Part shown: positions 23,765-31,291 of the stretch, piece after piece | How the letters are laid out: each line of letters starts with the position of its first letter | Position numbering within the stretch: position 1 is the first letter of the stretch | From: an uncultured Bacteroidales bacterium | GTDB taxonomy: Bacteria; Bacteroidota; Bacteroidia; Bacteroidales; UBA932 | Assembly (NCBI GenBank): GCA_902491795.1 | Contig: CABUIX010000018.1 | Span: forward strand, 1-38,449 | Length of the DNA stretch: 38,449 bases | Reading direction: 5' to 3' | Made by a program: the position numbers and the translations under genes | The notes under the pieces: generated by a model | Database searches by the model: none | The model's input: only the letters and a program-made list of their open reading frames with translations | Told to the model about the DNA's origin: nothing

Positions 23765-24502
23765 TCAGCTCAACCCCACCAGTTCGCTGACGCTTTCCAG
23801 CTTCTTCTTGTTCCAGGTTTCCTGCCTCACGGAGCCTATTCCCCGGGCATACCAGGTCTTCACCGTGCTTTTCTCGTTCATGAACATCGACTTGACATTG
23901 ACGGTCTCTTCGATCACGTAGCAGTCGAAAGTCCCGGCCGGAGTCGTGATCTTTTCCTGTCCGGTCACCTTTCTGTCCTTGCAGTTTATCTTGGTGTTGA
24001 CGAACATGACCTTGAAGGATACGGAGTAGTCCGGCAGCTGCATTCCGACCGAAAGATTTGCAGGCACTCCCCTGCTTTCTCCCTTGACCTCCATGTCGGC
24101 AATGACTTCGTCCAGTTCCTTGAGGTCCTCCTCGCTCGCGCCGGATGCGGCCACAGACATCCTGACGGTTTCCTTGATGGTTTCCTGCATCATCGCCGCA
24201 ACGTCCACGATGACTTCTCCTCCGTCGAAGATCATCTGTTCTTTCGCCGTCAGGCTTTGGCCGCTGTCCTGGACAGTCTGTGTCGAGATGACCTCAGCGC
24301 GTCCCTTGCTGAAGTTTCCGGAGAAGGAAGCAACCGAATCCCTGGAAGAGGAGATAAGCTTGCCGGAAGCATCCCTGTCTTCATATTTCAGGACTGTACC
24401 CGGCTTCGAAGGGAAAAATGGCTCTTGTGACTGCGCATGCGCAGGAGAACCAGCCACAGCCGCGAATGCCAGGGCTGCGGCGGCAAAGAATCTGAACATC
24501 AT
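23765..24502 (-). CDS. Secreted DUF3108/TapB-like protein
   Basis: A 245-residue exported protein with signal peptide (to 'AHA-QSQ'). The mature sequence 'FFPSKPGTVLKYEDRDASGK' begins like members of the DUF3108/TapB type. The C-terminal part 'TPAGTFDCYVIEE' and 'VKTWYARGIGSVRQETWN' matches that pattern: a beta-rich protein ending in strands that describe a processed, possibly lipid-interacting fold. The biochemical function is not known. It has no obvious partner: obg lies downstream under its own -7 element, and the pectate lyase is divergent. The family call is from pattern only. Confidence 0.7.
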   Translation of the reverse strand: MMFRFFAAAALAFAAVAGSPAHAQSQEPFFPSKPGTVLKYEDRDASGKLISSSRDSVASFSGNFSKGRAEVISTQTVQDSGQSLTAKEQMIFDGGEVIVDVAAMMQETIKETVRMSVAASGASEEDLKELDEVIADMEVKGESRGVPANLSVGMQLPDYSVSFKVMFVNTKINCKDRKVTGQEKITTPAGTFDCYVIEETVNVKSMFMNEKSTVKTWYARGIGSVRQETWNKKKLESVSELVGLS

Positions 24503-24595
24503 TTTATATTGTCATCTTGGTTCAACCGGACCACAATTTCGGAATTTCTCGCTAAATTGCCAAGAAATTTTGACCGTATGCCCCACATTCACACG

Positions 24596-25879
24596 ATGAA
24601 ACGCCTTGCAGCCGCAATTCTCCTGCTGCTTCCCGTTATGGCGCATTCCAGGAATTATTTCGTCGCCGTCGGAGGCAGCGACGCCAATCCCGGAACAATC
24701 GGATCCCCGTTTGCGACTCTTGGCAAGGCCTACTTGCTTGAAGACGCCGATTCCATCTTTTTGCGCGGCGGCACCTACGTCATTTCGGAGGACCAGATCA
24801 TGAAGACGGAGGGCATCTACGCCAATGTCTTCGAGATGTCCAGGAAGGCTGAAGACGGGAATTGCCTTTTCATAGGAGGATACCGGGATGAACGTCCGGT
24901 GCTCGATCTTTCGCAGGTCAGGCCGGAAGGGTTGCGGGTCTGTGTGTTCCATGTCACCGGCGACTATCACCATTTCCGCAACTTTGAAGTTGTCGGCACG
25001 CAGGTCACCGTGCGCGGGCACACCCAGTCGGAATGCTTCCGCAATGACGGTGGAGACCATAATATATATGAGAACATCGCGATGCACGACGGCATGGCAA
25101 TAGGCTTCTATCTTACAGGAGGAGCCTATAATCTTGTGCTCAACTGCGACGCATACATGAACTATGACGATTTTTCGGAAGGGCCCAAGGGCGGGAATGT
25201 GGACGGCTTCGGCGGACATCCGCGCGACTCGGAAAGTGTCGGGAACATTTTCAGGGGATGCCGTGCGTGGTGGAACAGTGACGACGGATTCGATCTGATC
25301 AACGCCAGTGCCCCCGTGACAATAGATAACTGCTGGTCATTCTACAACGGCTACCGGCCAGGGACCATGAAAGGTGCAGGCGACGGTTCCGGTTTCAAGT
25401 CCGGAGGTTACGGCATGAGTTCCCGTCCCCGCAACCCGGAGGAAATCCCGATGCACATCGTGACAAACTGCATAGCCTATTACAACAGGAACCGGGGCTT
25501 TTACGCCAACCACCACCTCGGAGGCATCATCTTCGCCTGCAACAGCGCATGCATGAATCCGTCGAATTTCTGCCTTCTCAACCGGAAAAGTCCGGAAGAG
25601 GCGGTTGATGTTCCGGGCTACGGGCACATACTTGCGAACAATCTCTCATTCATGCCGCGCAACCCTGGTCAGGACATCATCGATGCAGATGCCTCAAAAT
25701 GCGTGATCGCAAACAACAGTTTCATGACCGACATCGATATGAGTCCGGAAGATTTCGAGAGTCTCTCCGCCGAACAGCTTATGTTGCCGAGGCAAAATGA
25801 CGGAAGCCTGCCGGAGATTTCCTTCCTGCGGCCGCTGCCGCAGACAGAACTTTATCTGCGGGAAATAGGGAGCTATTAA
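24596..25879 (+). CDS. Secreted pectate lyase, polysaccharide lyase family 9
   Basis: A 427-residue exported right-handed beta-helix protein with signal peptide (MKRLAAAILLLLPVMAHS, cut near residue 18). 'YFVAVGGSDANPGTIGSPFATL' (split across two strands) opens the helix, as in many lyases. The active site matches PL9 enzymes such as Pel9A: calcium ligands Asp202 ('GNVDGFGGH') and Asp228, Asp229, Asp232 ('NSDDGFDL'), and the catalytic base Lys267 ('GSGFKSGGYG'), with nearly the same spacing as Pel9A. It should cleave homogalacturonan by beta-elimination. The start is the ATG at 24596 that opens the signal peptide; longer reading frames run into the divergent gene. It stands alone without SusC/SusD or other pectin genes. 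Confidence 0.88.
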   Translation: MKRLAAAILLLLPVMAHSRNYFVAVGGSDANPGTIGSPFATLGKAYLLEDADSIFLRGGTYVISEDQIMKTEGIYANVFEMSRKAEDGNCLFIGGYRDERPVLDLSQVRPEGLRVCVFHVTGDYHHFRNFEVVGTQVTVRGHTQSECFRNDGGDHNIYENIAMHDGMAIGFYLTGGAYNLVLNCDAYMNYDDFSEGPKGGNVDGFGGHPRDSESVGNIFRGCRAWWNSDDGFDLINASAPVTIDNCWSFYNGYRPGTMKGAGDGSGFKSGGYGMSSRPRNPEEIPMHIVTNCIAYYNRNRGFYANHHLGGIIFACNSACMNPSNFCLLNRKSPEEAVDVPGYGHILANNLSFMPRNPGQDIIDADASKCVIANNSFMTDIDMSPEDFESLSAEQLMLPRQNDGSLPEISFLRPLPQTELYLREIGSY

Positions 25880-25907
25880 AAATGTTTAGTTTGTTTGATA
25901 AAATGTC

Positions 25908-25938
25908 AAGTTTATTTGTCTTTTAGAAAAATAAACTT
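25908..25938. promoter_or_regulatory. Operator-like palindrome within the promoter of the membrane/XRE pair
   Basis: A perfect 10-bp inverted repeat: AAGTTTATTT (25908-25917) and AAATAAACTT (25929-25938), centre-to-centre 21 bp. It covers the -33 element and runs into the first base of the -7 element, so a dimeric protein bound here would block RNA polymerase. A related direct repeat, AGTTTGTTTG (25888-25897), lies 21 bp before AGTTTATTTG (25909-25918). The XRE protein encoded by the second gene is the natural candidate for binding; this is inference. Confidence 0.55.
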
Positions 25939-25945
25939 AACTTTG
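25915..25945 (+). promoter_or_regulatory. Consensus promoter of the membrane-protein/XRE pair
   Basis: TTTG (25915-25918), 19 bp, TAACTTTG (25938-25945): a perfect Bacteroidetes promoter. It leaves a leader of about 19 bases before the ATG at 25971. Confidence 0.85.
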
Positions 25946-25970
25946 TCATGGACTTAAAAAATATCAAGCC

Positions 25971-26435
25971 ATGAACAAGAATTATTTGCTTCCCTACAGG
26001 TTCAAGAAAATCGGAATCTGGATGTTCTTCCCATTCTGTGCAATATGCATCTGGCTGCTTGCCTTTGACGGAATGGACAAGGGCTGGCTCAAATGGCCCG
26101 CTTTGTCAATTTTCCCCGACGGGGTTTCCACCGGCTGGTTTTCGGTGATCGAGAATGATCCCGTTGATGAGATTGCCATGCTTGGCCTGCTTGTCTCGCT
26201 TTGTTTCATTGCACTTTCGCGTGAGAAAGATGAGGACGAGATGACCGGATTTGTCCGCATGCAGTCTTTTGTCTGGAGTCTCTGGGTGACAGCTGCCATA
26301 CTAGCACTTGGCATCCTGTTCATCTATGGCCTGCTCTTCGCGTATTTCGCATTTGTGGCCGTTTTCCTGGTGTTTGTCGTCTACATCCTGAAGTTCAACC
26401 TGACAATGCACGCTGCGAGGAGGGCGGACAAATGA
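25971..26435 (+). CDS. Four-helix membrane protein paired with an XRE regulator
   Basis: A 154-residue inner-membrane protein with about four hydrophobic helices (~15-31, ~66-82, ~100-118, ~121-143) and charged loops ('SREKDEDE', 'ARRADK'). I do not recognise the family. Its stop overlaps the start of a small XRE regulator gene by four bases (ATGA). Pairs of a small membrane protein and a YozG-like HTH protein recur in bacteria, e.g. with DUF2178- or DUF2975-type proteins, but their role is mostly unknown. The module has its own promoter with an embedded palindrome, so it is probably autoregulated. Signal sensing by the membrane protein is a guess. Confidence 0.7.
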   Translation: MNKNYLLPYRFKKIGIWMFFPFCAICIWLLAFDGMDKGWLKWPALSIFPDGVSTGWFSVIENDPVDEIAMLGLLVSLCFIALSREKDEDEMTGFVRMQSFVWSLWVTAAILALGILFIYGLLFAYFAFVAVFLVFVVYILKFNLTMHAARRADK

Positions 26436-26632
26436 AGAATACGGTAAGAGTCGAGCGTGCCGTCAAGGACATTACCCAGCAGGAACTTGCCCGGGCAGTG
26501 GGCGTAAGCCGACAGACCATCAATTCGATAGAGTCAGGGAAATATGTCCCTTCAGCAGTCCTGGCGCTGAAAATTTCAAGATATTTCGGCAAACCCACGG
26601 ACGAAATATTCAGTCTGGACGAGAACGACTGA
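26432..26632 (+). CDS. Small XRE-family (YozG-like) transcriptional regulator
   Basis: A 66-residue DNA-binding protein consisting almost only of an XRE-type helix-turn-helix: 'TQQELARAVGVSRQTINSIE' (15-34) is a textbook HTH, followed by 'SGKYVPSAVLALKISRYFG' and a short acidic end. Length and sequence fit the YozG/Cro-CI group of small regulators. It is translated by coupling to the membrane-protein gene. The likely operator is the palindrome at 25908-25938. Its stop directly abuts the convergent gene at 26633. Confidence 0.92.
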   Translation: MKNTVRVERAVKDITQQELARAVGVSRQTINSIESGKYVPSAVLALKISRYFGKPTDEIFSLDEND

Positions 26633-27247
26633 TCATCTCATTGCCCGCTCCACAGGCGTGACAGCTATTGAGGGTACGGGCTGAGTCTGGAGATTTGTGG
26701 GGAAACCTGACATCTGCCGGCTGTATTCATCCCAGTCCACCATCACCTGCCTGTATGTGCCTGTGGCGAAGTCGTATTCGAGCCTTATGCACTGGGGAAT
26801 CGCTTCCGGGCTGTATTTGTCCGGTTCCGGTTCCCATCCCGGAATCAGGGCCACAATGAACGGGTTGGATGAGTTGCCCATGGGGACATAGCCGTACGGA
26901 ATTGCGAAGGGATTGCCGAAAGGTTTCCACCCTATTTTGGCATCGATGTCAACCATCGGAACATATTTCAGATTGCCGTCGACCGACTTCATCACACTCG
27001 AGTGGACAAGGGCATTGACATACGCGGCTTTTTCCTCGCGGGTTGCCGGCATCTGCGGTCTCAGCAGCGAAGGAAGCATCGGAGCGCGGAAGACCGGCGC
27101 CGGAAGCAGCGGCTCGGAAAGGAACAGGCTGTCGGCGGCATAATCGTCTCCGTCGGCATGGAGGACAGGAGCATCCTGCGCAAAAGCAGCCGTCATTCCC
27201 GAAAGGAATACGGCAGCAAGGTTCAAGACAAATGCACGCAGTTTCAT
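26633..27247 (-). CDS. Unrecognised secreted protein
   Basis: A 204-residue exported protein of unknown function. The start is the ATG at 27247, which opens a signal peptide (MKLRAFVLNLAAVFLSGMTAAFA-QD); a longer start at 27265 is unlikely because a -7 element overlaps it. After a Pro/Leu-rich linker ('LSEPLLPAPVFRAPMLPSLL') comes a short helix, then a region with 'MVDIDAKIGWKPFGNPFAIPYGY' and 'IPQCIRLEYDFATGTYRQVMVDWDEY'. No cysteine pair, lipobox or barrel pattern is seen. The stop lies one base from the XRE stop on the other strand, with no room for a separate terminator. Confidence 0.6.
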   Translation of the reverse strand: MKLRAFVLNLAAVFLSGMTAAFAQDAPVLHADGDDYAADSLFLSEPLLPAPVFRAPMLPSLLRPQMPATREEKAAYVNALVHSSVMKSVDGNLKYVPMVDIDAKIGWKPFGNPFAIPYGYVPMGNSSNPFIVALIPGWEPEPDKYSPEAIPQCIRLEYDFATGTYRQVMVDWDEYSRQMSGFPTNLQTQPVPSIAVTPVERAMR

Positions 27248-27262
27248 CACATGGCAAATATG

Positions 27263-27270
27263 CAAATTTA
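27263..27270 (-). promoter_or_regulatory. -7 promoter element for the unrecognised secreted protein
   Basis: TAAATTTG on the reverse strand is a full -7 match, 16 bp upstream of the ATG at 27247. A TTTT lies about 19 bp upstream of it as a poor -33. Its position argues for the shorter start. Confidence 0.5.
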
Positions 27271-27297
27271 ATTCCCGATTGTGACGGAAAAAATGGT

Positions 27298-27305
27298 TAA
27301 CTTTA
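27298..27305 (+). promoter_or_regulatory. -7-like element for the deoxyribosyltransferase-like gene
   Basis: TAACTTTA matches TAnnTTTG except for the last base. It lies only 8 bp before the ATG at 27313, so the transcript would have almost no leader. No -33 element is clear. Confidence 0.35.
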
Positions 27306-27312
27306 CAAAATC

Positions 27313-27909
27313 ATGAAAAGCCGGACCTTAATTACCGTATTGGCTGCTCTGGCCGCGACATTGCTGCCGGTGCTGATAGTTTCCATGTATGTCGGACTGG
27401 GCAGGAAAATCCGTCCTTCCGGCACCGGGGACAGTTCCGTTGTCATGGTCCACCCTCACGAGGAGCCGCTGGAATATTCCGAGAAGTCCGGCCGAACAAC
27501 CGTCTTCCTGGCAGGAACCATCGACATGGGAAACAGCATTGACTGGCAGGCCAGGGCCGATTCCCTTTTTGCCGCGTGCACGGGAGGAGGAAGGTATATG
27601 CTCTATAATCCCCGCCAGGAGAATTGGGACGCGTCAAGGCCCGGAGAGATGGACTACCAGGTGAACTGGGAACTTGAACACCTCGAGGAAGCGGACTGCA
27701 TAATCATGAACTTCCTTCCTGGCAGCCAGTCTCCGATAACTCTTCTTGAGCTAGGTCTGCATGCCCGCAGCGGCAAGTTGCTGGTCGTGTGTCCGGAAGA
27801 GTTCTACCGCCACGACAACGTGCGGATTACCTGCGAGAAATACGGAGTTCCGATGTTTTCCTCTCTGGAAGATGCAGTCCGCCATGCCTGCCGGACTTTC
27901 AGAAAATAA
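27313..27909 (+). CDS. Membrane-anchored nucleoside 2-deoxyribosyltransferase-like protein
   Basis: A 198-residue protein with an N-terminal hydrophobic segment (~6-28), a basic flank ('GRKIRP') and a soluble domain resembling the Nuc_deoxyri_tr2 family: 'TVFLAGTIDMG' opens the fold, 'YNPRQENWD' follows, then 'QVNWELEHLEEADCIIMNF' and 'SPITLLELGLHA', where the Glu of 'LLELG' would be the nucleophile. Relatives cleave or exchange N-glycosidic bonds of nucleosides, or act on related nucleotides in defence contexts. The membrane anchor is unusual, and which side the domain faces is unclear because both flanks are basic. It lies 12 bp before the nnr gene and is probably co-transcribed with it. 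Confidence 0.75.
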   Translation: MKSRTLITVLAALAATLLPVLIVSMYVGLGRKIRPSGTGDSSVVMVHPHEEPLEYSEKSGRTTVFLAGTIDMGNSIDWQARADSLFAACTGGGRYMLYNPRQENWDASRPGEMDYQVNWELEHLEEADCIIMNFLPGSQSPITLLELGLHARSGKLLVVCPEEFYRHDNVRITCEKYGVPMFSSLEDAVRHACRTFRK

Positions 27910-27921
27910 TTTGTATCCCCG

Positions 27922-29544
27922 ATGATAATACTTGAAGGCAAGGACATACGCGAAGCAGACCTTTACACGATTGTGCACGAACCCGTCAGAAGCATAGACC
28001 TGATGGAACGGGCGTCGCGCGCGCTGGCTGAAGAAATTCTGTCGGCGGCCGGGGACAATGCCGATTATCTGGTGTTTGCCGGAAAGGGAAACAACGGTGG
28101 CGACGGTCTTGCGGTCGCAAGACTGCTCCATGAGCGAAATTGCGATGCCAGGATATGCGTAGTGTGCATTTGTTCACCGGACGAAATGAGCGAGGACTGC
28201 CGGGCCAATTTCGACCGGCTCCCGTCTGCAGTGAGACTGCTGAGCTTTGAGAACGGGAAACTGCAGCAGGAAGGAACGACGGTTGACTGCGGATCCGTCT
28301 GCGGAAAGGACACAGTTGTCGTGGACGCAATACTCGGCACGGGCCTTTCGGGGACAGTGCACGGCCGGGCGGCGGAAGCCATTGAATTTCTGAATTCCAT
28401 TGCCGGAGACTGCCGCTGCGTAATTTCGGTTGACATGCCTTCAGGCCTTCCCACAGAGCCGGCTCCGACCAGGTCCGGTCTGTACGGAGAATCATCCGGA
28501 GTCGTCAGGGCCGACATTACCATTACTGTGGAATTCCCGAAACTCTCGCTGCTGCTCCCATCTACCGGAGAGTTCGCAGGACAGCTGAGAGTGGTGCACA
28601 TCGGCCTTGACCGCAGTTTCATCGAGAGCCGGAAGTCAATGTTCGAAGCCGTTGACGGGAATTACGCCGATTCCCTCAGGCTGCCCAGACCCGAGTTCGG
28701 CCACAAGGGCAGTTTCGGGCATGTCCTGATCATTGCCGGCAGTGCACGGTATATGGGTGCCGCCATGCTGTGCACGGGAGCCGCGCTGCGCTCCGGTTGC
28801 GGACTCGTGAGCGCACATGTTCCCGAAGCCGGGGTTTCGGCGATGCTGACCTCGTATCCTTCGGCAATCATATTGCCTGATCCGGCACCGTACTTTTCCG
28901 ACGTTCCTGATGACCTGCAGCGCTATACTTCAATCCTTGTCGGGCCGGGGCTCGGAAAGGCTCCGGAGACTGCTGCTGCCTTCAAGATGCTTCTTCAACG
29001 TCTGAAGGGAGACACCGGCAAGCGGACACTGGTATTGGACGCAGACGCACTTAACATGCTTTCGTCATATCCAGAACTGTTCTCCCTCGTCCCGGAGGGA
29101 TCCGTGCTTACTCCGCACATTGGAGAATTGGCTCGGCTTCTGAGGGCTGCACTCGACAGCGGTCTGATCACGGATGAGCAGAAAGATGCAGCGGAGTATG
29201 CCGGCGAGTATCCGTGGAGAAACGACATTCACAAGATAGACCTTGTCCGCCGGTTTTGCAGCAGGATGAACTGCGTGACAATAGTAAAGGGAGCACACAC
29301 TATGGTATGCTCCCCTGAAGGAAAATGTTTCTTCAACATGAGTGGCAATCCCGGAATGGCCAAAGGCGGCAGCGGAGATGTGCTCGCCGGTCTGGTTGCC
29401 GGTCTTGCCGCGCGCGGCTATGATTCACTATCCGCCGCAATTCTGGGAGTATGGTTCCACGGAGTTGCCGGTGACAAGGCTGCCCTGGCACTTGGACAGG
29501 AATCCATGAATTCCGCCGATATTCTTTCCAATATCAGGATTTGA
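27922..29544 (+). CDS. nnr: Bifunctional NAD(P)HX epimerase/dehydratase
   Basis: A 540-residue fusion of two repair enzymes for hydrated NADH/NADPH. The N-terminal YjeF_N (NnrE) epimerase domain (~1-220) has 'GKGNNGGDGLAVARLL' (Gly-rich loop 54-62) and 'DAILGTGLSG'. The C-terminal ribokinase-like (NnrD) dehydratase domain (~235-540) has 'GHKGSFGHVLIIAGSARYMGA', 'VLDADALNML', 'LTPHIGELARLL' and 'NPGMAKGGSGDVLAGLVAG'. It interconverts the R and S forms and restores NAD(P)H with ADP or ATP. Length is normal for the fusion. The last 11 bp overlap the convergent lipocalin gene. Confidence 0.95.
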   Translation: MIILEGKDIREADLYTIVHEPVRSIDLMERASRALAEEILSAAGDNADYLVFAGKGNNGGDGLAVARLLHERNCDARICVVCICSPDEMSEDCRANFDRLPSAVRLLSFENGKLQQEGTTVDCGSVCGKDTVVVDAILGTGLSGTVHGRAAEAIEFLNSIAGDCRCVISVDMPSGLPTEPAPTRSGLYGESSGVVRADITITVEFPKLSLLLPSTGEFAGQLRVVHIGLDRSFIESRKSMFEAVDGNYADSLRLPRPEFGHKGSFGHVLIIAGSARYMGAAMLCTGAALRSGCGLVSAHVPEAGVSAMLTSYPSAIILPDPAPYFSDVPDDLQRYTSILVGPGLGKAPETAAAFKMLLQRLKGDTGKRTLVLDADALNMLSSYPELFSLVPEGSVLTPHIGELARLLRAALDSGLITDEQKDAAEYAGEYPWRNDIHKIDLVRRFCSRMNCVTIVKGAHTMVCSPEGKCFFNMSGNPGMAKGGSGDVLAGLVAGLAARGYDSLSAAILGVWFHGVAGDKAALALGQESMNSADILSNIRI

Positions 29545-30070
29545 TGTTGCGGGACTGGTCTACCCAAATGAGGGCCGAGGTATCATATCCCCTCCTTTCA
29601 GCTTCGTCAAGCAGGATTTTCTTGGCCTGTTCATCAAGCTGCGGCGTCCTGGACATCAGCCACAGATACTTGTCGCTCTTGCTGCCTATCAACACATACT
29701 GGTAGTCCGGATCAAGATAGAGTACATTGTAGTCGGCATAGAAGAACAGGAAGAATGCAACTTTGAGATGGGCAGGATTGCCAACCGGGTCAGGGCATTT
29801 TGCCTTGCCTTCAGCAACTTCCCTCTTTCCGTCTTTCCAGCCGGAGTTGACGACAAGAATCTTTCCGTCATCCTTGAGGGAATATTCGGCCGTGGCGTTG
29901 TCGATGCCTTTCTCGAAGGTGTGGTCGAACTTTGCGATTTCATACCAGGTGCCGAGGAAACGCTGCAGGTCGAGCTGGGCGACCGGTGTGCTGTCATGCC
30001 CGGCTTTGCCGGTGCATGAAACGGCTGAAAGCAGAATGGCTGCAACAGCCGGGAAAATAAGCTTTTTCAT
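29534..30070 (-). CDS. blc: Outer-membrane lipocalin (Blc type)
   Basis: A 178-residue lipoprotein: signal MKKLIFPAVAAILLSAVSC with lipidated Cys19, then a lipocalin domain. 'FLGTWYEIAKFDHTFEKG' is the classic lipocalin signature, followed by strands with 'YSLKDDGKILVVNSGW' and 'YQYVLIGSKSDKYLWLMSRTP', as in E. coli Blc. Blc-type lipocalins bind lysophospholipids or fatty acids in the outer membrane. The start is the ATG at 30070; an in-frame ATG at 30103 would put hydrophilic residues before the signal peptide. A -7-like box (TATATTTA, 30092-30099) lies upstream on the reverse strand. Confidence 0.9.
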   Translation of the reverse strand: MKKLIFPAVAAILLSAVSCTGKAGHDSTPVAQLDLQRFLGTWYEIAKFDHTFEKGIDNATAEYSLKDDGKILVVNSGWKDGKREVAEGKAKCPDPVGNPAHLKVAFFLFFYADYNVLYLDPDYQYVLIGSKSDKYLWLMSRTPQLDEQAKKILLDEAERRGYDTSALIWVDQSRNIKS

Positions 30071-30091
30071 GGCTTTGGAATTTTTGATATG

Positions 30092-30099
30092 TAAATATA
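30092..30099 (-). promoter_or_regulatory. -7-like element for the lipocalin gene
   Basis: TATATTTA on the reverse strand differs from TAnnTTTG only in the last base and lies about 21 bp before the start at 30070. No -33 element is recognisable. Confidence 0.35.
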
Positions 30100-30138
30100 G
30101 CAATTATTCTGAACAGATTCCATTTGTCTGAATTTTGT

Positions 30139-30146
30139 TACTTTTG
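30139..30146 (+). promoter_or_regulatory. -7 promoter element of the NimA-like/ProX/pyrophosphatase operon
   Basis: TACTTTTG is a full match to TAnnTTTG. Transcription would begin near 30153, which rules out the in-frame ATG at 30124 and points to the ATG at 30202. No matching -33 element is seen. Confidence 0.55.
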
Positions 30147-30201
30147 CAACAGTGATTCCCGTGCCGCCTCTAGCGGAAGGATCGGGAGCATTTGTCGGAA
30201 C

Positions 30202-30717
30202 ATGAGAAAGAAAAGCAGAGAAATGGACAGCTCCTGGGCAGCTGATGTTATGCGCAGGGCGCCATATATAACGGTGAGTTTTGTGCGTCCTGACGGAACG
30301 GCCTACGGAGTACCGCTTTCGCTGGCCTGTACTGATGACATGACCTGGTATTTCCACTGTGCTCCGGAAGGAGACAAGCTTGAGGCAATCGCGTCGCATC
30401 CCGAAGTGTGCCTGAGTGCAGTCTCGCGCTGCACTCCTACTGTGGGTCCTAAAGACGGCAGTTTCACACTCCAGTACAGTTCGGCGATTGCCTTCGGGAA
30501 GGCAGAAATCGTGACTGACGAAAACGAGAAGAAGGAGGCTCTCAGGGCGATAAGCCAGCGTTTCCTCCCTTCGCATATGGATGCGTTCGAGGAAGCTGCC
30601 GCAAGAAGCATGCACCGTACGGCTGTAGTCCGGATAAGGCTTTCCCAGCCACCTTCCGGGAAGCGCAAGCAATATGACGGCAACGGGGACGAGATGAAAT
30701 ACGGCCGGATGAAATGA
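30202..30717 (+). CDS. NimA-like flavin-binding (PNPOx-fold) protein
   Basis: A 171-residue cytoplasmic protein of the pyridoxamine-5'-phosphate-oxidase-like fold, closest in pattern to NimA-type nitroreductase/FMN-binding proteins: 'APYITVSFVRPDGTAYGVPLS', 'WYFHCAPEGDKLEAIASHPEVCLS' and 'YSSAIAFGKAEIV'. Some relatives reduce 5-nitroimidazoles to amines and give metronidazole resistance, but most housekeeping members do not, and sequence alone does not tell. The start at 30202 is chosen because the promoter at 30139-30146 would start transcription downstream of the longer in-frame ATG. It is first of a three-gene operon with ProX and pyrophosphatase. Confidence 0.85.
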   Translation: MRKKSREMDSSWAADVMRRAPYITVSFVRPDGTAYGVPLSLACTDDMTWYFHCAPEGDKLEAIASHPEVCLSAVSRCTPTVGPKDGSFTLQYSSAIAFGKAEIVTDENEKKEALRAISQRFLPSHMDAFEEAAARSMHRTAVVRIRLSQPPSGKRKQYDGNGDEMKYGRMK

Positions 30718-30733
30718 GAGCTCGCCTGAAGAC

Positions 30734-31291
30734 ATGGAAATGGAAGAAATCAGGATTTTCAACGGCCGTCCTGACAGTATGGACGGACGCAGCGAGGCGG
30801 AAAGGGCAGTGTATGACCTTCTGGACCGTCTCGGCATGACATATCAGACAGCCTGTCACGAAGCGGCATTCACCATGGAGCAGTGCGCTGCAATCGAGAG
30901 TCGCATAGGCGCCCCGGTGTGCAAGAACCTGTTTCTGTGTACACACAACAAGTCAGGAATCTATCTGCTGATGCTTCCCTCCGACAAGCCGTTCAAGACC
31001 AAATACCTTTCATCCCAGATAGGCTGTTCGAGACTCTCGTTTGCAAGCGAGGAAGACATGACCGAGTTGCTTCATATTCATCCCGGAGCCGTTTCTCCGA
31101 TGGGGCTGATGAACGACAGGTCGTGCCGTGTTCAGCTGATAATGGACCGTGAGCTTCTGTCCTGTCAGGAATTCGGCTGTCACCCATGCGTGAATACTGC
31201 AACCCTGAAGCTGCGTATGAAGGATTTCAGGGAAATATTTCTTCCTGCCGTACGGCATGAACCTGCAATAGTTGAACTAAAGACGATATGA
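30734..31291 (+). CDS. proX: ProX-type prolyl-tRNA editing deacylase (YbaK family)
   Basis: A 185-residue cytoplasmic aminoacyl-tRNA deacylase of the YbaK/ProX family that removes mischarged alanine (or cysteine) from tRNA-Pro in trans. Family features: 'CHEAAFTMEQC' near the N-terminus, the conserved lysine in 'APVCKNLFL', 'RLSFASEEDM', 'GAVSPMGLMND' and 'FGCHPCVNTATLKL'. The catalytic lysine and substrate-loop residues are intact. It lies 16 bp after the NimA-like gene and its stop overlaps the next start by four bases (ATGA). Confidence 0.9.
   Translation: MEMEEIRIFNGRPDSMDGRSEAERAVYDLLDRLGMTYQTACHEAAFTMEQCAAIESRIGAPVCKNLFLCTHNKSGIYLLMLPSDKPFKTKYLSSQIGCSRLSFASEEDMTELLHIHPGAVSPMGLMNDRSCRVQLIMDRELLSCQEFGCHPCVNTATLKLRMKDFREIFLPAVRHEPAIVELKTI

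Noticed and set aside
24437..24595. An N-terminal extension of the pectate lyase
   Set aside because: It would overlap the divergent DUF3108-like gene and would bury the clear signal peptide starting at 24596.
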